From Shimia_B sp038528385 (GTDB lineage: Bacteria; Pseudomonadota; Alphaproteobacteria; Rhodobacterales; Rhodobacteraceae), in NCBI GenBank assembly GCA_038528385.1, contig JBCBET010000009.1:62001-126000 (forward strand): a stretch of 64,000 nt of DNA, read 5' to 3'. The position numbers and the translations under genes were made by a program. Positions within the stretch are counted from its first letter, which is position 1. Each line of letters begins with the position of its first letter. This document shows, piece by piece, positions 25,063-32,025 of this stretch. The notes beneath the pieces were generated by a model that was not told where the DNA came from, did not search any database, and was given only the letters and a program-made list of their open reading frames with translations.

Positions 25063-26270
25063 CTCCCGGACGTCCGACGGCGCCCCATGCCGAGCTTCAT
25101 GAGAGAGGTGCGGATCGGGGCGATGTCGTGGATCGCGCGGATGCCCAGGGCCCGCGCGTCCTTTACCGCGCCCAAATCGGCCATGGAGGTGCGATTGAGC
25201 ACGCTCACGCCGAGCACCCGGGTGCGCACGTCACCGTAGCGCGCCTCCTGGTAGCGTTTGAGCATGCTCTCGGCCCCGAGGGTCTCAGCATCCTCCGTCG
25301 CGAGGTCGAGGAGCGTTGAGAGATCCGCGAGGCTCATGTTGAGCCCTTGCGCGCCGATGGGAGGCACCACATGGGCCGCCTCGGCCACGATCGCCGTGCG
25401 CGGCCCGAAGAAGCTGTCGGCCAACTGGCTGATGATAGGCCAGGATGTGCGGCGGGAGGCGAGGCGCAGCACACCGAAAAGGCCCGCCGAGCGCGCCGTG
25501 GCGGCCGCCTCGAAGGCCTCGGTGTCGAGCTTCAAGAGCTCTTGCGCGTTCGCTTCCGTCTCCATCCAGACGACCGCGGAGCAAGGTTTGCCCTCGTGAT
25601 CGGGCAGGGGGACGAGCGTGAACGGCCCGCCGGTGCGGTGAATTTCGGTGGACACGTTCTCATGGGGCGTGTCGTGGGTGACGCTGAAGGTGAGCGCGCG
25701 CTGCCCGAATTCCATGCGCCGTGCAGCGATGCCCAGAGCCTTGCGGATGAAACTGTCGCGCCCGTCGGCGGCGATCGCAAGGCGCGCGGAGATGCGGCTG
25801 CCGTCGCTCAGCGTGGCCAGCGCCTCGGCCGTGCGACCAAGGAAGCGTGTGGTGGCCACGCCGGGTCGGAAGCTCACATTGGGCAACGCTTTCAGGCGTT
25901 CGAGAAGCACGCGGCGGATGAGCCAGTTCGGCACGTTGTAGCCGAAGGGGCCGTCGCTCACGTCCCGGCTCTCGAAATCGCGGCTGACGCGCGCCACGGG
26001 CTCACCGCCGCCTGCATCGACGATGCGCATGGTGGCGAGCGGCGTGCTCTCCGGCGCCATCAGCGGCCAGACGCCCGCGCGATTGAGAAAATCCTGGGCC
26101 GGTTGCAGGAATGCCGTCGTGCGCAGATCTGCCTCCTCCGCGTCACGTTCGGTGACGGGGGGCGAGGGATCCACGCAGATGACGTTGAAGCCGGCGCTGC
26201 CGAACGCGGCGGCAGCGGTGAGGCCGGCGACGCCGCCGCCGGAGATGAGGATGTCTGTGCGGTCAAGCAT
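25059..26270 (-). CDS. FAD-dependent monooxygenase, UbiH/UbiF family
   Basis: The 403-residue flavoprotein hydroxylase has the N-terminal dinucleotide motif DILISGGGVAGLTAA, the middle ADGRDSFIRKALG motif and the FAD-contacting PPIGAQGLNMSLADLSTL. Members hydroxylate the ring of ubiquinone precursors; which carbon is attacked cannot be told, so no symbol is given. Its 5' end overlaps the HAD gene by eight bases, suggesting co-transcription. Confidence 0.87.
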   Translation of the reverse strand: MLDRTDILISGGGVAGLTAAAAFGSAGFNVICVDPSPPVTERDAEEADLRTTAFLQPAQDFLNRAGVWPLMAPESTPLATMRIVDAGGGEPVARVSRDFESRDVSDGPFGYNVPNWLIRRVLLERLKALPNVSFRPGVATTRFLGRTAEALATLSDGSRISARLAIAADGRDSFIRKALGIAARRMEFGQRALTFSVTHDTPHENVSTEIHRTGGPFTLVPLPDHEGKPCSAVVWMETEANAQELLKLDTEAFEAAATARSAGLFGVLRLASRRTSWPIISQLADSFFGPRTAIVAEAAHVVPPIGAQGLNMSLADLSTLLDLATEDAETLGAESMLKRYQEARYGDVRTRVLGVSVLNRTSMADLGAVKDARALGIRAIHDIAPIRTSLMKLGMGRRRTSGS

Positions 26271-26934
26271 GACCCCAATCTATGCCACCGCCCCTTTGCG
26301 GCAACGCAGCGAGGCCGATCTGAGACAAAAAGCCCACCAGATCCGCGGTGGTGTGGTGCACATGCGCCCCCTCCGCGTCGCCGGGCCCGACATAGACGGT
26401 CGTCATGCCGAGCGCGTGGGGCACTCTGAGGTTGCGCTGGCTGTCCTCGAACATCACCGACCGCTCGGGGGCGAGCCCGTCGAGCCCGAAGACGGAGGCA
26501 TAGGCCTCCGCGGCGGGTTTGGGGACGTATTGGGCATGTTCGATGCCGTAGAGCGCGTCGAAGCTCTCCGACAGGCCGATGGCCGCGAGCACGTTTTGCG
26601 CGTACGGCACATCGCCATTGGTGAAGACGATCTTGCGCCCCGGCAGCGCCGCGATCGCGTCCCGCAGGCCGGGATGCGGAGAAAGCGACGTGAAATCAAT
26701 GTCATGGACATCGGCGAGGAAGTCCTGCGGATCGACGTCGTGGTCCGACATCAGCCCGGCCAGCGTCGTGCCGTGCTCCGCCCAGTACCGCGCCCGGAGG
26801 TCGTGGGCCGCCGCCTCGGTCACGGAGAGCTCGCGCGCGATGAAGGCCGCCATGCGCCGTTCGATCTGGTCGAAGAGGCGCGCCTCGGGCGGGTAGAGCG
26901 TGTTGTCGAGGTCGAAAATCCAGGTGTCGAACAT
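26263..26934 (-). CDS. HAD-superfamily pyrimidine 5'-nucleotidase-type phosphatase
   Basis: The 223-residue protein shows all HAD motifs: nucleophile DLDNTLYPPEARLF (Asp8 region), IVFTNGD (motif II), KPAAEAY (motif III lysine) and FEDSQRNL (motif IV). The DxDNTLY-P sequence marks the SDT1/pyrimidine 5'-nucleotidase-like subgroup, which removes phosphate from nucleoside or small metabolite monophosphates. It lies upstream of and overlaps the UbiH-like gene; the functional link is not evident. Confidence 0.85.
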   Translation of the reverse strand: MFDTWIFDLDNTLYPPEARLFDQIERRMAAFIARELSVTEAAAHDLRARYWAEHGTTLAGLMSDHDVDPQDFLADVHDIDFTSLSPHPGLRDAIAALPGRKIVFTNGDVPYAQNVLAAIGLSESFDALYGIEHAQYVPKPAAEAYASVFGLDGLAPERSVMFEDSQRNLRVPHALGMTTVYVGPGDAEGAHVHHTTADLVGFLSQIGLAALPQRGGGIDWGHA

Positions 26935-26978
26935 ATTCTACAGGCTAGCCTGGCGCGGCGCACAATCCAATCGGGACA

Positions 26979-27022
26979 CCGACAGGCTTGATTGACACCC
27001 TTCTGTCGGAGTAAGCTGACAG
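26979..27022 (+). promoter_or_regulatory. Candidate operator upstream of the GntR gene
   Basis: GACAG/CTGTC half-sites occur at 26981, 27003 (inverted) and 27018. They form two inverted repeats: CCGACAG with CTGTCGG (17-base spacer) and CTGTC with GACAG (10-base spacer). A TTGACA at 26992-26997 lies between them. The layout fits autoregulation by the adjacent GntR protein; this is inference. Confidence 0.45.
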
Positions 27023-27044
27023 GCGTTGACAAGAGGCGCGTTCC

Positions 27045-27680
27045 ATGGACGTCAAAGTTCCCGTTCGGGATGCCTATACGATGATCCTCGAGGCCATCGA
27101 TATGGGCGTGTACAAACCCGGCGACCGGCTCGTGGAAAGCGAGCTCGCGGACCGGTTCGGCGTGTCGCGCACGCCCATTCGCGAGGCGCTCCAGCGGCTC
27201 GAGACGCAGTCGATGCTGACCCGCGACGGTCGATCGCTCATCGTCTCCTCCCTCGATCACAACGAGCTCGCAGAGCTCTATGTCGTGCGCTCGGAGCTCG
27301 AGGGTCTCGCCGCCCAGCTCGCCGCGCAGCACGCCACCAGCGAGGAGATCGAGGTGCTTCAGAGCATGATCGACGCCGACCGCGCGTTCATCGCCGACCC
27401 CCAGGCGCTGTCGCAATCGAACCGGCGCTTTCACAAGCTCGTCCACCTGGCCTCCCACAACCGCTTTCTGGTGCAGCAGCTCGACCTCGTGCATCGCTTC
27501 ATGGCGCTCATGGCCACCACGTCGCTGGCCGTGGAGGGCCGCGGGGAGGTCGCGCTCGCCGAGCATCAGGCGGTGGTAGACGCGATCCGCGCCCGGGACG
27601 GGCAGGCCGCCGACGCCGCGCTCCGCGCCCATCTCAGCAAGGCCTTCATCACACGGCTCAAGAACGAAGCCGCCGAGTGA
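27045..27680 (+). CDS. GntR family transcriptional regulator, FadR/FCD subfamily
   Basis: The 211-residue regulator has an N-terminal winged HTH (YKPGDRLVESELADRFGVSRTPIREALQRLE) and a C-terminal all-helical FCD domain. NRRFHKLVHLASHNRF supplies histidines expected for metal and organic-acid binding. FCD regulators sense carboxylic acids or sugar acids. No catabolic operon adjoins it: upstream is the HAD/ubiH pair in the other direction and downstream the convergent GT2 gene. Its target is therefore unknown. Confidence 0.88.
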   Translation: MDVKVPVRDAYTMILEAIDMGVYKPGDRLVESELADRFGVSRTPIREALQRLETQSMLTRDGRSLIVSSLDHNELAELYVVRSELEGLAAQLAAQHATSEEIEVLQSMIDADRAFIADPQALSQSNRRFHKLVHLASHNRFLVQQLDLVHRFMALMATTSLAVEGRGEVALAEHQAVVDAIRARDGQAADAALRAHLSKAFITRLKNEAAE

Positions 27681-27686
27681 GCACCG

Positions 27687-29573
27687 TCAGCTCTCGGGGG
27701 CCAGCGCGGCCCCGTGCACGGTCTTGTCCCAGTAATACGGCTTCCCGATGACCTCCGCGGCTGCCTTGTAGGCCGCCGCCGTGCCCAGCGGGAAATAGAC
27801 GAGGAGGAGCGGCATCCAGCGCCACAGTCCCCGGTGCCGCGTCCTCCGCAGCCCGAGCGCCACGAGGCTGAAACCGATGACCTCGCTCCCGAGAAAGAGC
27901 CCGATGAGCCACGCGAACGCCCCCTCTGGCAGGAACGGAAGGAGCGGGTGCCCCCATCCGAGCAGGATAAACCAGAAGCTCCACAGCACAGGGGCGAGCA
28001 GGAATTGCGACAGCGTGCAGAGGAATATGAGCTGCACCCCAAGAAAGCCCCACGGGCCCAGATCGGACCAGAGCGCCGCGGGCCGCCGCATATGGGCGGC
28101 ATAGGTCAGCGCGTAGCCCTTGAGCCAGCGGGAGCGTTGGCGCACCCAGGGCCAGGCCCAGCAATTGGCCTCCTCGTAGGTGACGGTGTCGATGAGCTCC
28201 GTCCGGTAGCCGCGCCGCGTGAGCCGCAGGCCGAGATCGGCATCCTCCGTAACGTTGTGGGCATCCCATCCGTGCAGCTCCTCGAGCGCCGCGCGCCGGA
28301 AAAAGAGCGTCGTGCCGCCGAGCGGCACCGGCAGCCGGAACGCCGCGAGCGCGGGAAGAACCACGCGGAACCAGGCGGCGTATTCCATCGTGAAACAGCG
28401 GGAGAGCCAGTTCTGGTCGGGATTGTAGTAATCGAGACGCCCCTGAAGGCAGGCCACGTCACTGGCCGCATGGGCAAAGCCGCCGGCCACATGGAGGAGC
28501 TGGTCGGGCTCCGGCGCGTCCTCGGCGTCGTAGACCCCGACGATGGTGCCGCGGCAATGGTCGAGCGCGAAGTTGAGTGCGCGGGGCTTCGTCTTCACGC
28601 GCCCGGGCGGGACGGTGATCTGGCGAAACCAGTGCGGTAGCGGCGTCGCCGCGAGCGTGTCGCGGGTCGTGAAATCCTCGCTTTCGGTCACGAGGATCAC
28701 CTCCAGCCGGTCGCGGGGATAGTTGAGCTTTTGCAGCCGCGCCAGGAGGTGTCGGGCGATGTCCGTCTCCTGATAGAGCGGGACGAGGATCGAGATCCTG
28801 GGGAGCGTCGCGGTCGTCAGTTCCCGAAGGTCCGCGGGCGCACGGGCTGCCGGCAGGAGCGCATGGAGCGCCGCCGCGAGTTTCAGCGCGGCCGTGGCGA
28901 GAAGCGTCAGCACGGCCCACCCCGTGGCGATCAAGAGGAGCGGCCCGCCCGCGAAGACGAGAGCGAGCGGGAGCCCCACGGCGAGCGCGACCACCAACCC
29001 CTCCCACCGCGACTGGAATAGTGCCCGGCAACTGTCGAGGAGCGGGACCCGTGTTTCCGCGAGCCGCGTCAGGCTCACGCGTTTTTGCGCGAGGATGGCG
29101 GCGGTGATGGCCTCGGCCTCCGCGATGGCGAGGTGACACCGGCCGAATGCCGCCTCGAGCGCCGGCAGCGCGGCCTCGAAGAGCGCGCGGGAGGGCGCGA
29201 CGATGAGCGTGGCGCGCCCGAGTCGCCGCCACGGCACGACGCCGAGCCGGATCGCCTGCGTGGTCCCAAGTGTGTCGAGCAGGCGTCGGTCCGGCGGATG
29301 GACGGCGAGGTCCGCCCATTGCACGCCGAGGACCTCCGCGCGGGCGCGGGCGATCTCCTCGGGGCCCGCGAGGCGCCGCTGCAGGAGGATACCGGCGAGC
29401 TCCGCGCCCGACCGCTTCCTGGCGCGCCGCACGCTTTCGGCGCGATCGGGCGCCACGACGCCCGTGCGGACGAGTTCGTCGAGCATGTCCCAAGGCTTCG
29501 GCCCGCCTCTGGCGGGGGAGGGCACGCGCGCCCTGTCGGCCGCTTGGCCGGGGGTTGGCTGAACATCAGCCAT
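27687..29573 (-). CDS. Glycosyltransferase family 2 with N-terminal MshEN-like domain
   Basis: The 628-residue protein is a fusion. Residues about 30-175 look like the MshEN/GspE-N domain (two short repeats including LAGILLQRRLAGPEEIARA and a PWRRLGRATLIVAPS strand), known in other proteins to bind c-di-GMP. Two helices follow (about 195-245), then a GT2 domain with ISILVPLYQE, DAEDAPEPDQ (DxD-type), a NVTEDADLG acceptor motif and QRSRWLKG (QxxRW), then four or more C-terminal membrane helices. This is a processive, cellulose synthase-like plan. The product is unknown. CtrA-type boxes lie just upstream. Confidence 0.82.
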   Translation of the reverse strand: MADVQPTPGQAADRARVPSPARGGPKPWDMLDELVRTGVVAPDRAESVRRARKRSGAELAGILLQRRLAGPEEIARARAEVLGVQWADLAVHPPDRRLLDTLGTTQAIRLGVVPWRRLGRATLIVAPSRALFEAALPALEAAFGRCHLAIAEAEAITAAILAQKRVSLTRLAETRVPLLDSCRALFQSRWEGLVVALAVGLPLALVFAGGPLLLIATGWAVLTLLATAALKLAAALHALLPAARAPADLRELTTATLPRISILVPLYQETDIARHLLARLQKLNYPRDRLEVILVTESEDFTTRDTLAATPLPHWFRQITVPPGRVKTKPRALNFALDHCRGTIVGVYDAEDAPEPDQLLHVAGGFAHAASDVACLQGRLDYYNPDQNWLSRCFTMEYAAWFRVVLPALAAFRLPVPLGGTTLFFRRAALEELHGWDAHNVTEDADLGLRLTRRGYRTELIDTVTYEEANCWAWPWVRQRSRWLKGYALTYAAHMRRPAALWSDLGPWGFLGVQLIFLCTLSQFLLAPVLWSFWFILLGWGHPLLPFLPEGAFAWLIGLFLGSEVIGFSLVALGLRRTRHRGLWRWMPLLLVYFPLGTAAAYKAAAEVIGKPYYWDKTVHGAALAPES

Positions 29574-29616
29574 GTCACAATCCCCTCATCCTGCGCCCGT
29601 GGTAGCGCAGTGAGGG

Positions 29617-29649
29617 TTAACGGAGGGTTAATGGTTAAAGGCCCGTTAA
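29617..29649 (-). promoter_or_regulatory. Two adjacent CtrA-type boxes (TTAA-N7-TTAA)
   Basis: Four TTAA tetramers at 29617, 29628, 29635 and 29646 create two perfect TTAA-N7-TTAA sites (29617-29631 and 29635-29649), the consensus for the cell-cycle regulator CtrA. They sit 44-76 bases upstream of the GT2 start; the last TTAA includes the carA stop codon. CtrA regulation of this gene is predicted from the match. Confidence 0.6.
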
Positions 29650-30809
29650 GGCGCGCCGCTGCCGCGACCGGCCATCGCATCCGCGAACCGTTCGAAGAGG
29701 TAGAAGCTGTCCTGCGGGCCCGGCGAGGCTTCGGGATGGTACTGCACCGAGTAGACCGGGCGTTCGGCGAGGCGGATGCCGCAATTCGAGCCATCGAAGA
29801 GGCTCACATGGGTCTCCACCACGCCCTCGGGCAGCGTCTGGCTGTCCACGGTGAAGCCGTGATTCATGGAGGTGATTTCCACCTTGCCGGTCTCCACGTC
29901 CTTCACCGGGTGGTTGGCGCCGTGGTGACCGTGGTTCATCTTGATCGTCTTGGCACCGAGCGCCAGCGCCAGCATCTGGTGCCCGAGGCAGATGCCGAAG
30001 ACGGGAATATCCGTGGCCCCCAGCACCTCCTGGATCATGGGCACGGCATAGCTGCCCGTGGCCGAGGGATCGCCCGGACCGTTGGACAGAAACAGCCCGT
30101 CAGGCGCGAGCGACAGCACGTCATCGGCCGTAGCCGTCGCCGGCAGGACCGTCACATCGCACCCCGCCGACGCGAGGCAGCGCAGGATGTTGCGCTTGGC
30201 GCCGTAATCGATCGCCACGACCTTGTGCCGGGGATCGGCCAGGCGGGCATAGCCCTCGGGCCAGGCCCAACGCATCTCCTCCCAGCGGTAGGATTGCGCA
30301 CAGGTGACGTCCTTGGCGAGGTCGCGCCCCTCGAGCCCTGGAAAGGCGCGCGCGGCCTTGAGCAGCGCCTCGATGTCGAAGCGGCCCTCGGGGTCGTGGG
30401 CCATGGCCACATGAGGCGCGCCCTGGTTGCGGATCGCGCGGGTCAGGCGGCGGGTGTCCACGCCGCCCATGCCGATGCGCCCGCGCTTGGCGAGCCAGGT
30501 ATCGAGCCGCTCGGCGGCGCGCCAGTTCGAGGGATCGGTGACGTCCCACTTCACGACCATGCCGGCCGCCACCGGGTCGGCGGTCTCGTCATCGTCGGGG
30601 TTCACACCCACATTGCCCACATGCGGGAAGGTGAAGGTCACGATCTGGCCCGCATAGGAGGGGTCGGTCATGATCTCCTGGTAGCCCGTCATAGCGGTGT
30701 TGAAGCAGAGCTCCGCCTCCGTCTGCCCCGTCGCCCCGAACCCCTGACCGTAGAAGATCGTGCCGTCGGCGAGGACGAGGCACGCGGTGGGGCTGGCGGG
30801 TGCGGACAT
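29646..30809 (-). CDS. carA: Carbamoyl-phosphate synthase small (glutaminase) subunit
   Basis: The 387-residue subunit hydrolyses glutamine and passes ammonia to CarB for carbamoyl phosphate, precursor of arginine and pyrimidines. The N-terminal domain (LADGTIFYGQGFGATGQTEAE) precedes a class I glutaminase with the nucleophile Cys in PVFGICLGHQML and the His/Glu pair in VQYHPEASPGP. The ATG at 30809 follows CAGGAG. carB is not in this window. The leader contains a perfect hairpin (30834-30857). Confidence 0.96.
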   Translation of the reverse strand: MSAPASPTACLVLADGTIFYGQGFGATGQTEAELCFNTAMTGYQEIMTDPSYAGQIVTFTFPHVGNVGVNPDDDETADPVAAGMVVKWDVTDPSNWRAAERLDTWLAKRGRIGMGGVDTRRLTRAIRNQGAPHVAMAHDPEGRFDIEALLKAARAFPGLEGRDLAKDVTCAQSYRWEEMRWAWPEGYARLADPRHKVVAIDYGAKRNILRCLASAGCDVTVLPATATADDVLSLAPDGLFLSNGPGDPSATGSYAVPMIQEVLGATDIPVFGICLGHQMLALALGAKTIKMNHGHHGANHPVKDVETGKVEITSMNHGFTVDSQTLPEGVVETHVSLFDGSNCGIRLAERPVYSVQYHPEASPGPQDSFYLFERFADAMAGRGSGAP

Positions 30810-30833
30810 CGGGCGCTCCTGTCTCGCGGGGCG

Positions 30834-30857
30834 CACGAATTTCTTCGGAAATTCGTG
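30834..30857 (-). promoter_or_regulatory. Perfect 10-bp inverted repeat in the carA leader
   Basis: CACGAATTTC and GAAATTCGTG flank a four-base loop (TTCG on the plus strand, CGAA in the carA transcript). The element lies between the putative promoter and the carA ribosome site, 24 bases before the start codon. There is no T-run, so it is not an intrinsic terminator. It could be an RNA hairpin controlling translation or stability, or a palindromic operator. Confidence 0.7.
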
Positions 30858-30881
30858 GCCTGCTGCGGGCAAACTCGCACG

Positions 30882-30910
30882 GGAGTAGAAAAGAGGCGCG
30901 GCGGGGTCAA
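30882..30910 (-). promoter_or_regulatory. Probable carA promoter
   Basis: On the minus strand TTGACC (30910-30905) and TACTCC (30887-30882) are spaced by 17 bases. Transcription would start near 30875, giving a leader of about 65 bases that contains the hairpin. Confidence 0.5.
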
Positions 30911-30987
30911 GGTGCCGCTTGCGTTGTTTTACGCCGCCCGCGCGCCTATGTTCCGGCCTCGAGCAACCCGCATCGAAGGAGAGCCCC

Positions 30988-31446
30988 ATGGACCTGCGCG
31001 CCCGGCTCAGTGACGGCGTCAAGGACGCCATGAAAGCCAAGGACAGCCAGCGCTTGAGCACGCTCCGGCTCATCAACGCCGCGCTGAAGGAAAAGGACAT
31101 CGTCGCCCGGTCCGAGGGCCGCGGCGACCACGTGGGCGAGGCGGAGATCCTCGCGCTCCTCGGCAAGATGGTCAAACAGCGCCAGGAGAGCGCGCGGGTC
31201 TACGAGGAAGGCGGCCGCATCGAACTCGCCGAACAGGAGCTCCAGGAGATCGGCATCATCGAGGACTATCTCCCGCGCCAGCTCGACGCTGCCGAGACCG
31301 AGGCCGCCATCTCCGAGGCCATCGAAGAGGTGGGCGCCGAGAGCCTGCGCGACATGGGCCCCGTCATGGGCGCGCTCAAAGCGAAATTCACCGGCCGCAT
31401 GGATTTCGGCAAGGTGGGCCCCCTGGTGAAGTCGCGTCTGGGCTGA
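30988..31446 (+). CDS. GatB/YqeY domain protein
   Basis: The 152-residue protein matches the free-standing YqeY family along its length (DLRARLSDGVKDAMKAKDSQRLSTLRLI, EILALLGKMVKQRQESARVYEEGGR, LPRQLDAAE, KAKFTGRMDFGKVGPLVK). The fold resembles the tRNA-binding tail of the GatB amidotransferase subunit. A role in tRNA-dependent metabolism is presumed, not shown. Divergent from carA, a common arrangement. Its TGA and the stop of the DUF2244 gene together form TGATCA. Confidence 0.9.
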   Translation: MDLRARLSDGVKDAMKAKDSQRLSTLRLINAALKEKDIVARSEGRGDHVGEAEILALLGKMVKQRQESARVYEEGGRIELAEQELQEIGIIEDYLPRQLDAAETEAAISEAIEEVGAESLRDMGPVMGALKAKFTGRMDFGKVGPLVKSRLG

Positions 31447-31944
31447 TCAGGGCGCGAGCGTCTTCGCCGCCGCGAGCCGCAGCTTGAGATCGTCGAAGAG
31501 CGTGAGGCGCTCGTCCTCGCTCAGGAACGCCCCGATCTCCACCTCCCGGCCCGCGCCCCGAAGTGTCACGTAATGCGGGACGCGGGGATTGGTTTCATGC
31601 ATCTGCACGCTCACCCAATGGGTGTTGCAATGCCAGTCCTGGGCCGGGCCGCGGGGGTTGTCGCGGTGCAGGTGGCAATCGTCATGGGTGATCGACAGCC
31701 GCTCCGTCGTCTCCCCGTCGCTGTAATTCCGCTTCACGAGGAACCAGAGCGCGCCGATCGTGAGCAGGATGAAGGGCAGCATCCACCAGAGCGCCGCCGT
31801 GCCCAGCACCGACAGCAGCGGCACGGACCAGAGCACCATCGTCGCCGCCATGAACCACACGAAGCCCCGCTTCGTGAGCGAGCGGTGGGGCCAGAGCTCC
31901 AGCTCTTCGGTGTCGGGGGCGGGATGGGACCAGCGATAGGGCAT
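31447..31944 (-). CDS. DUF2244 membrane protein
   Basis: The 165-residue protein has two transmembrane helices (about 27-70) with a basic segment (HRSLTKRGF) before them and a C-terminal cytoplasmic domain (WVSVQMHETNPRVPHYVTLRGAGREVEIGAFLSEDERLTLFDDL). This matches DUF2244, found next to cytochrome oxidase genes. It lies downstream of ctaD on the same strand but beyond a terminator. Function unknown; a role in oxidase biogenesis is only suggested by position. Confidence 0.85.
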   Translation of the reverse strand: MPYRWSHPAPDTEELELWPHRSLTKRGFVWFMAATMVLWSVPLLSVLGTAALWWMLPFILLTIGALWFLVKRNYSDGETTERLSITHDDCHLHRDNPRGPAQDWHCNTHWVSVQMHETNPRVPHYVTLRGAGREVEIGAFLSEDERLTLFDDLKLRLAAAKTLAP

Positions 31945-31981
31945 CGGTTAGGCCTCGCGAGGCCGGCAGGGTGTTGACTGC

Positions 31982-32014
31982 AAAAGGCCCGGGCCCATGG
32001 GCGTCCCGGGCCTT
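31982..32014 (-). terminator. Intrinsic terminator of ctaD
   Basis: AAGGCCCGGG (32014-32005, minus strand) and CCCGGGCCTT (31993-31984) pair around an 11-base loop, followed by a short TT(T)G tail. It lies 12 bases after the ctaD stop. Confidence 0.8.
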
Positions 32015-32025
32015 GTCTAGAAAGC

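Noticed and set aside
27026..27031. A second TTGACA before the GntR gene as a promoter
   Set aside because: It lies only 19 bases before the ATG, so a -10 would fall inside the coding region.
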